This document shows positions 33,520-44,471 of a DNA stretch of 64,000 nt, piece by piece; within the stretch, counting starts at the first letter, position 1; the number at the start of each line of letters is the position of its first letter. A model generated the notes under the pieces. That model saw only the letters and a list, made by a program, of their open reading frames with translations. It did no database searches and was not told the DNA's origin. Source of the DNA: Cycas panzhihuaensis (taxonomy: Eukaryota > Cycadophyta); assembly GCA_023213395.1 (NCBI GenBank), contig CM041465.1, forward strand, positions 116,691,741 through 116,755,740. Reading direction: 5' to 3'. The translations under genes and the position numbers were made by a program.

Positions 33520-33948
33520 CAAGCCTCATGGACGGTCAATGAGAAGAGGGAGGTAGCGCTCAAGGATGAGGCAAACGAGACTATCTGCCTCAGCGTTGAG
33601 GGCCCAAGGGATGTGCTAAATGTCAACAGACGAGAAGCGATCCAGGAGGGATCTAGCGGTCGAAGCAAGGGTTCTCAAGTGAGGGCATCGCACCTGGTAA
33701 ACTTGGGTGAGATGGGACATCACAATTTAAGAGTCACAAAGCAAAATGATGGATCTATGATGGAAACAAAGAGCATTAGTAAGGGCTTCAATAATAGCTA
33801 TGTATTCAGCTTTGTTATTAGTAGCCTCTAGGAGGAAGACCCCAGAGCATAGGAAATCGTGTCTAGAGGGGCTGCGGAGGATCCATGCAGCGGCAAAAGG
33901 TCTAGGGTTACCGCAGCTTCTACCATCGGTAAATATGTAAAGGGACAT
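33520..33948 (-). pseudogene. Second RNase H (archaeal-like type), Tat-B
   Basis: Read from 33948: MSLYIFTDGRSCGNPRPFAA, EATNNKAEYIAIIEAL, SIILLCDS with a stop, and later NAEADSLV. The third acidic residue is Asp (33733-33735), lost in Tat-A. The Glu of the NNEA box is Lys here but kept in Tat-A. Each copy therefore lacks a different residue. It sits between the antisense gene and the polypurine tract as in Tat-A. Confidence 0.8.
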
Positions 33949-34400
33949 GGGCGAACACTAAATCCTGGTAGTAAATAAACAATGATGGAGAGAAAAAGAT
34001 ACTCAAAAGGTAAGCAAGAAGTGGCCGTGAAGGGTAAGAGGACCTAGCAATGAGGCTACCCAAGGATGAAAGTAAGCAGTCTGACCACCACCTGAGAGCG
34101 AGCAGAGAAAAGACACCTTGAAGTACCAAAGGTTGCTTTGGGAAGCAAAACATGCCCTCGGAGCAGATAAGGGCTGCAAAAATGAGTCCAGGATGGTGAA
34201 ATGAGCTAAATAAGTATAAACTCGGGCATGCACAGGAGCGGCACACAAAATGATGTAGAAGGGCCCTAAGAAAAAGTGCAAAAATGAGGTGCCATAAATG
34301 CCCTTGCAAGAGAGGGTAAAAAGGACGTTAAAAGAGTACAGCGAGCAACAAAGACTGTAAGGCAAAGGTGATCGAAAACAGATACCCCAATGGTCAGTAA
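33949..34400 (-). other. Leucine-rich leader of the second RNase H, Tat-B
   Basis: Open from 34365 to 34003 on the - strand, containing FASQSNLWYFKVSFLC and ASLLGPLTLHGHFLLTF, in the frame of the RNase H but separated by a stop. Similar text exists in Tat-A at 25590-26030. Its function is unknown. Confidence 0.4.
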
Positions 34401-35119
34401 GGCCAAAAACAGAGGAAGTGCTCGTCGGGGCCCCCGCCTATATACGGAAATCGTACAGAAAATGGATTCATTTTCACCAACTCTCGTGAGAAACTAGAGG
34501 CATTTCCTTACGCAGTGGAGCATCGCCTAACTTTGGAAGCACGCGGGGGAAGATCAGACCATTGGATTAGAATACAGAGAGAGCCAGTAGGATCATCAAG
34601 ACGTGATGACGACAGCGAGACCAGATCCAGTGAGTGGATCTTACAAAACCCTACCAATTTCAAAGTTTAAAATTCATTGCTTTTGTCAAATTTTCGTGTA
34701 GCATTTGTGCCCCTTATGGGCAATTAGAGGTCTCTCAGAGTCCAAATTGGACCTAGAAAGAGTCGGGACCTAGGCATTAGGGAGCCCTGGTCCCAGTGGG
34801 CCCCACAGGGTCCACCACAAGAATTTTTTTTTGAGTTTTTGGGGCAGAAACCCCCCCTTTTGGGGGGGTACCATTCGTACCATGGCAAAGATTACAGTGA
34901 TACGATCTTTGCCATGGGGCATCGATCACCGCGAGACCCGGGCTAAACTTAGTGGTACCAGTAAGTTTAGCACGGTACGAAGGCAGAAAATTAGAAAAAA
35001 GAACATGAGGGACTATAAGGCCCCAAATCTCAGGAAAAAAGAGCTGAGAGATAGCCAGGAATATTAATGACTGATATGGGACTGACTTTGACTAGTTTTG
35101 ATATTAGTAGGCTGTCATT
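34401..35119. promoter_or_regulatory. Divergent upstream region with palindrome pair, Tat-B
   Basis: Interval upstream of both the antisense gene (+ strand, from 35120) and the second RNase H (- strand). GGCAAAGATTACAGTGATAC opens a near-palindrome closing with GATCTTTGCC (34883-34912). GCTAAACTTA and TAAGTTTAGC flank GGTACC at 34952-34981. Equivalent features lie at 25014-25110 in Tat-A. Likely holds the antisense promoter. Confidence 0.5.
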
Positions 35120-36990
35120 ATGGTGGATAACTACGAGAACGTGGGCATGGCAATGTTGAGCTTCATCGAGATGATGTCCTAGGGGGACAAGGAGATCTTG
35201 CAGAGGTATGGCCTGTACAAGGCCTTGAAGACACCCCTGTTTGCATCTGATCAGAGGTTGTTGGTTGACATTGTATCCCATTGGGATAGGAGGAGGCACG
35301 TGTTCCACTTGCCTCAGGTAGGAGATGTGATGGTGACACCGAGGGACATCCAGTAGATTTTGGGAGTACCAGCGATTGGGAGGCTGGTGACACTGGGAGC
35401 ACTGCCTAGCAATGAGGCAACGCATCAGGAGGTAGCCACGTTCTTCATAGGGACCGACATATGGGAGCAGAGAGGAGTCCCTCTCCAGACAATGGTGATG
35501 TCGAGGATTCCTCAAGTGAGGAAGCTGATTACACTGTGCATTCTATTCTAAGTTTCTCAAAGATAGAACTATAGAGATATACTAAGTGGCTGGATGGATG
35601 TAGTGTACTACTGTGAAGCGGGCGAGAGGATGGACTAGGCCACGATGATAGTGATAAACCTCGTCGCATAGCTTGATGCCATCAGGGTGGCAGGAAAGGG
35701 AGGACTATCATACAGCATATTGCTGCAGTGCTAGTTCTTCGATCTCTTCATGGCAGTGGCACCAGCGGGGGGACCACACCCCATAGCAGAGTGGGCCCTG
35801 ATGGTCCACAGATGGCAGACTCGGCTGAGGGGGACAGAGGACCAGGCCCATGTCTGACGATCAGTGGAGGTGACATCATTGGACCTCCTCACCATGATGG
35901 ATTATGTGGCAAATCCATACAGGACGGTGAGGTGGGACAACGATGACGAGGCAGGTGGAGCATGAGCGCTCCTGGATGAAGATGACAATGACGACGGCAC
36001 CAATGGAGGAGACGGGGCAGCCCATCACGACCTGTGAGAGAGGCAGATCCATCAGGGATGGCGGGAGGAGCAGCAAGACCATCTGGGACTACTGAAGGAG
36101 AGGCAAGCCCATAAGGGGTGGCTGAGGAGAGCAGGGGGCCAGTGACTAGGGCCCGTAGGCTACGGATCATGAGGAGATCTAGGGAGATCAGAGTTGAGCC
36201 AGTCCTAGTGAGGAGAGAGGTCCAAGCATATGAGGTACCTATGGATAAGGTACCCGTAGCTGGCAGGGAGCCAGGAGGAGAGGATGTCGCACGAGCAGAG
36301 GAGCTAGTGGCCATGGCAGGTGAGGCCTAACTATTTCCTCAGTCATTTGATAGCCAAATAGATATTTGATTTGATTTTATGATGGTATGTAGTGAGATAT
36401 ACACTGACACACGGCATGTTACATTAGTAGGTACTATAGAGGTTAGGAGGCTCGTAGAGAGCATGGTGAGGGAGATGTTCCTTCAGGTGTATGCAAAGGA
36501 GTAACCGCCCATCCAGGTAGAGGATGTGCCTAGATCGGCAAGTGCACACATGGAGGCATTCACCTTGTTGGCAAGGGAGAGAGATATCTGGGCTATAGAG
36601 TCCCAAGAGCACATGGCATTCAGGGGACAGATGCAACGAGAGCTAAACGAGGCAAGGAGCGAGCGAGATATGTTGCGTGGATGGGTCTAGGCTCTAGAGG
36701 CTTAAAGAGGAGTGGGTGGAGATACAAGGAGCACAGTCTAGATAGTAGTACTGGCGGAGCGCCTCTGAGGAGTAGAGGGGGAGAGGGATCGTATCTAGGC
36801 CAGATACAATCAACTCGTAGACCAAGTGGCATCGGGTCAAGCAGGAGCAAGATATATACCCACACAGTAGCGATGACCCTGAGATAGCCACGTGACAAGG
36901 GGAGTGAGGCAGGGAGCTCACGGAGGCCCAAGAGGAGCCTTAGAGGGATGTGGTCCCTAGGAGAGAGATCACATAGGCTAGGAGATGGTA
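35120..36990 (+). pseudogene. Tat-B antisense gene, plant-mobile-domain-like
   Basis: Starts at ATG 35120 (MVDNYENVGMAMLSFIEMM, stop, GDKEILQRYGLYKAL). The core WDRRRHVFHLPQVGDVMVTP with DIQ-stop-ILGVPAIG fits the plant mobile domain. The frame continues with LGALPSNEATHQEVATFF, MVMSRIPQVRKLITLCIL and WALMVHRWQTRLRGTEDQA. It then has an acidic LDEDDNDDG and a basic RAR-rich segment to the splice site at 36319. Exon 2 from 36431 (RLVESMVREMFLQVY, MQRELNEARSERDMLRGW) looks like a coiled coil. About ten stops interrupt it. The close match to Tat-A at the protein level, through many third-position changes, argues that it was a real gene. Confidence 0.65.
36320..36430 (+). other. Intron of the antisense gene, Tat-B
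   Basis: 111 bases from GCAG/GTGAGGCCTAAC to CATTAGTAG. Position and length match the 112-base intron of Tat-A (23557-23668). The interior is T-rich (TTTGATTTGATTTTATG). Confidence 0.6.
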
Positions 36991-37646
36991 CCCTAAGAGC
37001 GGGGAAGTAGTAGAGTAGGACACATATATGTGATTTTAATAGGGGAAAGCACGGGCCTCCAGGGGGTCATATATAGACTCATATGATTGTACCCCCCCTG
37101 CAAGGATATTAGCTTCCTATATGTATGATGTAACATATGATTTTGATGTATATATATATACGGGGTAATTGGAATCCCATTTTGATATGAGATGATGTAT
37201 ATATCATGTGTGGTAGATAGCATGTATGTTTTGTTTCATATGTTGTAAATGTTTTGTTGTATGATGCACATATTTCCTTCCATATATGGATATATGTCTA
37301 ACATGAGCACACACATCCACCATGAATAGAGGTGATAGAGAGGTGTGAGGTTAAAATAGAGCGACATGTACATCCACGGAGGAGTATAACGGAATATGCG
37401 AAGGAAATAACATGCAAGAGGGAGGAGTAATGATACTCTGAAGCATCATCCTAATTAGCAAATGCCCAAATAGGAAGACGAAAGTTCCCAAGAGGATACG
37501 GGAACACAGGTTCCGTGGGAGGAACCAGAAAGAAAAGGGAGAAGCCATCTCAAATCACCATTCCACCCGTGGTTGGGAAGAATAGGAACAACCTAAGATG
37601 GTAGTTTAGGCTTATTTTGGAGCATGGCAAAGGGATCACCGAAGGA
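36991..37646. other. Spacer with conserved G-run, Tat-B
   Basis: Equivalent of 22298-22989. It holds CCCCCCC within GTACCCCCCCTGCAAGG at 37085-37101, the reverse of the Tat-A G-run. It separates the converging 3' ends of the antisense gene and integrase. Confidence 0.55.
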
Positions 37647-39000
37647 TCATGCATAGAACTTTTCAAGGAATTTCCCATTAACATCTTTCTCAAATTCAAG
37701 GCCTTCCAAGGTGGCTATCCTATAGGCACCATTACCGAGGGTCTTGATAATGACGAAAGGGCCAACCCATCGGGGTTTGAATTTGGTCAAACTGTCATGA
37801 AGATATTCAAGCTTGAGGACGTGGTCCCCAAGAAACAAAGGACAGGAACAAAGATGTTTATCATAGGTCCTTTTTGAATAAGCTTTGGATGCCAGATTAG
37901 CCTGATAAGCAGCTAAGCGTCTCTCGTCCAAAGCCTCAAGGTCCAGAAGGCGAGCCTGACAGATCGACTCCTCGTTGATGAGACCTCAAAGGGAGACTCG
38001 TAAAGAAGGAATCTCCACCTCCAGCAGGAGTACCGCCTTGGTACCATAGACTAAGGAGAATAGGGTCATTCCTATGATGGAACGGATAGAGGTGCGGTAA
38101 GCCCACAAAGCGAAGGGCAGCTGAAGGTGCCAGTCCTTTTGAGACTAAGCAATGGTTCTCTTTAGGATATTGACAAGAGTCTTATTGAAAGACTCCACTT
38201 GGCCATTTGCCTGAGGGTAGTAAGGGGAAGAAGTCTTATGAGAAATCTTAAACTTATCGCAAAGCTCATCCATCTCCTTGTTACAAAAGGGAGTTCCATT
38301 GTCAGTGATTATGACGTCCGAAATCCTGAAATGGCAAATGATGTATTGGTAAACAAATGTGGCTATCATTTTATCAGGAGTAGTAATCAAGGGAATGGCC
38401 TTTGCCCATTTGGTGAAATACTCCGTGGTAGTCAAGATAAACTTGTGTTGCAATGATGGAGAAATAGCCTCGATGAGGTCTAGCCCCCACTGAGCAAAAG
38501 GCCATGGAGAAATAATGGGGTGAAGGGCCTCGGAAGGCACATGAGAGATGTTGGCGTGTTCCTAATATCGCCGACATCTCAGAGCAAAGGCGTGGGCGTC
38601 CTTAAAAAGGGACGGCTAGAAATAACCCATACGAAGGATCCTTTGAGCCATAGACTGGTCCTCAAAGTGACCCCTACAAATACCATGGTGGCCTTCGCAG
38701 AGTATTTGGTGAGCTTCATTGATGGTGACACAGTAGAGGAGGATCCCATCGAAGGACCTCTTATACAATACTTCATTCATGAGGAAGTATTGCCTAGCAA
38801 AAGTCTGAATGCGAGATCTAACTTTACTACTAGCATCAGGGTGGTATTGTTGTTGTATGAGATACCGCACTATATCGACATACCACTCATTGTCGATGAG
38901 TGGATGAGGAGAGACATCCTGAATCGTCAAGATGGACTCATCAGGGAGAGAATCACCAATGGGAACATCAAAGGAGTTAGGAATAGGGGTGTCTGCGAGC
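37647..39000 (-). pseudogene. Tat-B integrase, partly intact
   Basis: The core is open from 38540 to 38145 and keeps the acidic triad: WGLDLIEAISP, IITDNGTPF and ANGQVESFNKTL. The C-terminal part is open from 37931 to 37647 (LKLEYLHDSLTKFKPRWVGP) and ends EKFYA-stop. The zinc head lies near 38600-38740 (EGHHGICRGHF). A frameshift or stop separates core and tail near 37930-38145, so the whole protein is not made as it stands. Confidence 0.9.
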
Positions 39001-40420
39001 TGCTCGGCCACTACCATTCCCTTCTTTGATTTCTGGTTAATGATATGAAGGTCAAATTCTTGAAGCAGGACAGCCCAACGGCTAGCCCTACCTATCAAAT
39101 CTGAACGAGTGAGCAAGTGTCATAAGGGATCAAATTGGATGATCACCTTGGTGATGTTGCTAAGCAAGCAGTGTCTGAACTTCTTAGTTGCATGGACCAA
39201 GGAGAGACCTCCTTCTTGGCGGGAGAATAGTTAAGTTCAGTAGGCACAAGGGTGTGGCTGATGAAATAAATAGCTCTCTCGGTTCCTAAGTCATCCTCCT
39301 GAGCTAACATAGCACCCAAGGACTCGTCAATTGTCGAGGTGTATAGGACAAAGGGCCTATCAAATCGAGGAGGCGCTAGCATAGGAGCAGAAGAAAGGGC
39401 TTCCTTAAGTCCTTTGAAGGCCTTTTAGGTCTTATCAGACCAAGCAAAAGGAGCTTCCTTCTTCAATAGGTTCGTAAGGGGTTTAGTGCTTATAACAAAG
39501 TCTACTAAGAAGCACCTGAGAAAATTGAGCCTGCCTAGGAATGACTTAATTTGTCATTGGGTTCTAGGAGGCGGCATATCAAGGATTGCCCTGACCTTGT
39601 TAGGATCAATCTGAATTCCTTAGTTAGATATAAGAAACCCAAGGAGTTTGCCTGAGGTAATGATAAATACACACTTGAGCGGGTTTAGACTGACATGATA
39701 CTTGTGGCATCATGAAAAGATGGCCCGCAAGTCGAAGGGATGATGGGCCCTGATACGGGAGAGGCCCATCATATCATCCATGAAGACCTCCAATGTGTTA
39801 TCAATGAGATCATGGAAGATGAAATGCATGGCTCTTTGGTAAGTAGCACCTACATTTTTAAGGCCAAAGGGCATTGCCTTGTAGGCAAAGGTACTCCATG
39901 GTATAGTGAAGGCCATCTTGTGACGGTCTTCAAGAGAAATTTGAATTTGGTTATAGTTGGAGAAGCCATCCATCAAGGACATGACTTTGAATCCAGTCAT
40001 ACGATCAATAATTTGATCGATGAAGGGGAGCGAGAAGTTGTCCTTAGGACAAGAATTATTAATGTCGTGAAAATCAATACATATATGAATTGCCCTGTTC
40101 TTTTTAGCAACGGGGATAATATTGGAGACCCACTTAGGGTAATCAATGGAAGTAATAAGCCTAGTGTCCAAAATCTTCTCAATCTCCATTTTGACAGTGG
40201 TTAAGAGCTTCGGGTGAAGGGGACGCTACTTCTGGCACATGGGGCAGGCGTCAGGGATGGTGGTGAGATTATAGGTGATAATGGAAGGGTCAATGCCCTT
40301 CATGTCAGTATAATCCCATGCGAAAACATCCTGAAACTCCTGGAACAAAAGGGAGTACTCCCTTACTTCATCAAGAGAACATTCCATCGCCACCTTAATG
40401 ACCTTGCCAGGGGCTAAGAC
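39001..40420 (-). pseudogene. Tat-B reverse transcriptase and RNase H, broken
   Basis: RT is open from 40189 to 39710 (MEIEKILDTRLITSIDYPKW, CPKDNFSLPFI, MPFGLKNVGATYQRAM) with the catalytic box FMDDMMGLS near 39770-39790 intact. The connection and RNase H follow with stops; 39382-39143 is open (APPRFDRPFVLYTSTIDESL, ERAIYFISHTLV). From 39116 the frame runs straight into the integrase head (MLTRSDLIGRASRWAVLLQE), leaving no room for a second RNase H in pol. Confidence 0.9.
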
Positions 40421-41200
40421 TATGTCTTAGGTTGCCCCCATGCACATGGCATTACCCTCCTCAAAGTGGAGAGGGGTAAGGTTAACAGGAGGAGGTGGAA
40501 TAGGAGATGGGGTTGGGTCAACAAGTGTGGACCCAACCACAAGGATCTTCTGGTTACCAAGCCTGTGGTGACTAGAAGGCAGATTAGGCGCGAAGCCCAC
40601 TAGTTGCTCGAGTAGGGCTTTGTCATCCTTAAAGTAATCCATCCCATGGATGACCTTACTTCGAGTAGATGAAGTGCTAGAGGAGGTAGAGGCAGCAAGA
40701 CCATGGTGGTCGTTGGGCTACCCAACTTCCTCACGAGACTCTGAAGGAGAGTCAAAAAAAGGCTCCTCGGAAGGAGTGACAGGCAGTTCTTTGAAACCAT
40801 CACATGCAGGAGGTGATGAGGGAGAAGGACTGACGATAGACGAGTCAACACGACCAATGACATATGACACGTAGGAGTAGCTAGTCTCACCAAAAGGGGT
40901 TCTAGATGGAGATCTAGAATGAGATGGTGCGACCTACTGGTGCGAAGAAAAGAGACAGGGTGAAGACAATCCTTGGCTTCGTCGTGTAACTCATCATCAC
41001 TAAACAAAGTAAGGTACCCATAGCTCCCAACGCCAATATGAGCGGAATGCATAAAACTAGGAAAAGAAGATGTAGGATCTTCTTTAGACGGATTAGGTAT
41101 ACCAATAGAGCAAGCTGAGGCATACGTGGAATGACCTTAGTTTGCCTGATTGGCAGAACAAATTTGTTTAGTAAGTGGGCATTCGCGGGGAACCACTCTT
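40421..41200 (-). pseudogene. Tat-B protease-RT linker
   Basis: Ser/Pro/acidic-rich linker matching Tat-A 18736-19560: MDYFKDDKALLEQLVGFAPN at 40642, GVGSYGYLTLFSDDELHDEA near 41030. It is broken by frameshifts and has no recognisable domain. Confidence 0.6.
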
Positions 41201-41660
41201 ATTCACCCATTATGGACAAATTTAAGTTGTCCCCAAAGAGTCAAATATACAGCTCCCATTTGGTCAAGCCATGGATGACCTAGAAGGAGGTTATAGTCAA
41301 CGTCGATGACTACAACATCAGCAAGGATAGTCTTGCCCTTGAGGGTGAGTGGAATTGTGACAGATCCCAAAGAGATCTTCTCACTATCGTCATAACCTTG
41401 GCATCACCATGGAACAGGTTCCAAGGTGAAAATACCAAGCTCTTGCATGACATGCAAGGGCATGGCGTTTACAGAAGAACCATTGTCAATAGTAGTCCTT
41501 CAAAGGGTACAATCGGGTATATCGATAGTAATAGTGAATGGGAAGTTCCACTAACATTCCCTTTCACCTGCGGGAGGAAGGTCCTTAGGATCAAACGAAA
41601 TAACAGGTTCATAACTTTGGGTAATGCCCAAAGCATGAACAAGCACATCATTTGATCCTA
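41201..41660 (-). pseudogene. Tat-B aspartic protease
   Basis: The active-site box reads TIDNGSSVNAMP on the - strand; the catalytic Asp codon is GAC at 41485-41487. YNLLLGHPWLDQMGAVY follows near 41250-41300. The flanking strand DIPDC is interrupted by one stop. Better preserved than in Tat-A, which has Asn in place of the catalytic Asp. Confidence 0.8.
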
Positions 41661-44262
41661 AAGCTTCTAAGAGGAGGGCCCGTTGCTCGGGATAACTCCT
41701 CAAAACGTCCATCAAGGACATTCCTACAGCCAGGGTATGAAGCTCATCTATAATGGAGAAGGGCTTACCCTTCGCGGTAGGCTGGGTAAGTGCCCTTCGT
41801 AAATTGTAATGACCCAGGTACACAAGAATGGCCTTAGGGAAGAGAGGTATTTCTGGAGGAGGGTTCTCTGAAAGAGGGTTGGAAGGAGCAGAAGAAGAAG
41901 CACCTGCTACTTCCTTGGTAGCTTGAGACCACGTAAGGGCATAAGAAGGAGTAGCCTCAAGCAACTAGATCACCTTCTTCCCCTTATTCCAGGGCTACGA
42001 AGGTGATGGGGTATGACGGCTAGGGGAACGGGAGGAAGAGGATGAATCCCGGGCACCCTTCCCTTTATCACGGGAAGGACGGAAATTAGGCGATCTTCCT
42101 CGGTTCTGGTTATTCTTGGATTAGGTATTGCGATTGCGTTCCCCATGTTTAGGGAACGGGTCTTTGTAAACTGGTTAGTCTAAATTAGGCCTTGAGGCCC
42201 GTTTAGAGGAAGAGTCACATTGAGGGGCATCCTTGGGATGTTGGGCCCTACAATGCGAGTCATTATGGAAGCACTCCCCATGAATGGAGCACCACTTCTT
42301 CTCAAGCGGGGGATCTAACTTCCTCGCTTGAGAGGACTGGGCATTTCTATTCCTGGGGAGGGGAGCTTAAGTTGTTTGTTGGACTTGTTTATTGGATGTT
42401 GGGGTTGAAGGGGCTTAGAGTTTAAGCTCCTTCATCGTATGCTCGAACGAGCGTATGGCAGATGTGAGGAGGTCTAAAGTCCTCTAAGTCGGGTGAGAGG
42501 AAGACCTAGTGGGTTGCAAAGGTTTGGTATCTTTAGTTGAAGGTGGTACCTCACGTCGCTGTGAGGGATTGAGAGGTTTCTTGAATCTGGCTTGGATCTT
42601 AATAGCCTCTAATGCTAAGCACTTGGTGATCGTGGAGTCGCATGTGGTTGCCCCAATTTTAAGGACTTCCACATGCACTTCAGGATGAAGTACCTTAACA
42701 AAGAGATCTCTCTTCAACTCCTCAGGCAACGTTGCCTTAGTGGAGTGAAGCAGATCATGGAATTACCTTACAAAGTCACGATTCATCTCATCGTGGCCTT
42801 ATTTGAGCGATAAGAGGGATTTCATTCCACTCTCAAATAGACAGGCTACATCAAAGTAGTTGATGAACGCGTCCACCAATTACTGGAATAAATAAATAGA
42901 GTGGGTAGGGAGACAGTAAAACCATTTAAGGGCGTCACCTTGCAAGGATCGTGGAAACAATTTCATTAGGATGTGGTCATAAGCCCAGTAGTCTGTACAC
43001 GCCATAGAGAAACTACGCACATGTTCAGCTGGGTCTTGCGACAAAGTTCCATCAAATCTAGGAACTTCAGGAGGATGAGGTGGCAAATTGGTTCTTAATG
43101 CCTCAACGGATAAAGGTGTTGATCTATAGTCCATGAAGGGACATGCCCTTACCTGGCCCATAGGATCAACGAACGACGTAGTAGGTAGTGAGCAAGGAGC
43201 GGATGGGGGCAACACACCCATCCCTCCTTGAGAAAACACCCCTTGCTGGAAGAGGGCTTGAGGATAAGTGCCTTGGAAGGGAGTCAGGTTCCCTTATGAA
43301 GGCATGGCAAAAGGGATTGCACTAGAGGACGGAAAAGACGGATGTGGAATCGGGTTTTGCCCATATGGGCCACCCGTAGGTGGGGTAACCCCATATGGGT
43401 ATAGCGGATCCACTCCATAAGCTAGGAGGTGGCTTCCTCTACCCTACCCCCAAGGTTGAGAAGTATACCCTGGGGGGATATAGAAGGAAGCACCAACAGA
43501 TTGATTTTGAGGGTGTGTGGGAGCAGGTCCCACATGACTAATGCTTGGAGGGTTAGTAGGACCGGCAATCCTACTAGGGAAAGTATGTGCCACATTGGGG
43601 GATGGCACATTGGTTTGGCTAGGAAAGGGTATGCTAACCTTCAACTGAGGGAAAGACATATCGCAGGAAGATCCTAAAACACTAAGACCTTGGCAAGGGA
43701 TGGAAGGTACAACATGTGTCCCCACAACAGGAATAGGAAAAGAGTGGGACACATGCGTAGGCATGAAGGGATTGGTTGTTGTAAGAAGACTAGATGAGGA
43801 TGAGGAAAATGGGGGAGGAGTGGAAGAAGAGGAGGCTCCTCCACAAAAAGCATCCTCAAACCATCTAGGACGTGGTTGAAAGCGAGCAGTGCGATGGCAC
43901 TCGTTAAAAGCTTCAACCACATTAGTAGGAGGGGTGTCTACGTGCTCATAAGAGGTAGATGGGACCTCAAACAAAGTAGATCCCTTGGGACATTCCTCAT
44001 AAGAGTCACCAATTGAGTGGTAAATCTCAAGAGGAAAAGATCCTTCTACCGCATGGGTAGAGGGATGGGTGTCAAGCAGGTGATGTTGATCACCCGGGTA
44101 GTAAATAAGATCATCACCCTCTTGGGTGGATCTCAAAATAGAAGAGGGAAATTCATGGGTTTCCAAAGCTGAGGTGTGGTAGGTCCAATCGAAAGAGTAT
44201 CCCTCCATAGTCAAATCAGAATCTGATGAGGGAAGAGGACAATACTTGGAGTCTTCTAACAA
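41661..44262 (-). pseudogene. Tat-B gag, mostly readable
   Basis: Open from 44262 to 43444 (272 codons) starting with TTG; the preceding in-frame codons reach a TGA near 44295 without any ATG. The N-terminal third is Ser/Pro-rich (SSSSTPPPFSSSSSS). After one stop the capsid core is open at 43239-42880 (VPRFDGTLSQDPAEHVRSFS, DALKWFYCLP) and 42729-42484 (MPEELKRDLFVKVL). The knuckle WCSIHGECFHNDSHC near 42270-42315 is intact with C-H-H-C spacing C-x2-H-x4-H-x4-C. The connector to protease (LEATPSYALTWSQATKEVAG) is open at 41964-41551. Confidence 0.87.
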
Positions 44263-44450
44263 TGGAGGTAGACCATATAAGCAATGGGAGAAATGTCACA
44301 TACAAGGTTAACCAACACTGTTAGAAAAGGGAAAGGGCGATAAAGGCACACGCATTGGGGGTAGCCCAACGAAGAGAACAAAGTAGGAGAAAACCATAAA
44401 GAGGTAGCAAAACTAATGGAAAGGAGCGAAAACTAGCTCCCTTACTGGTA

Positions 44451-44470
44451 GATCCCCAGTATGGTCACTA
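44451..44470 (-). other. Primer-binding site of Tat-B
   Basis: Reverse of GATCCCCAGTATGGTCACTA, one base from the 5' LTR. It differs from the Tat-A site at one position. Confidence 0.7.
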
Positions 44471-44471
44471 G

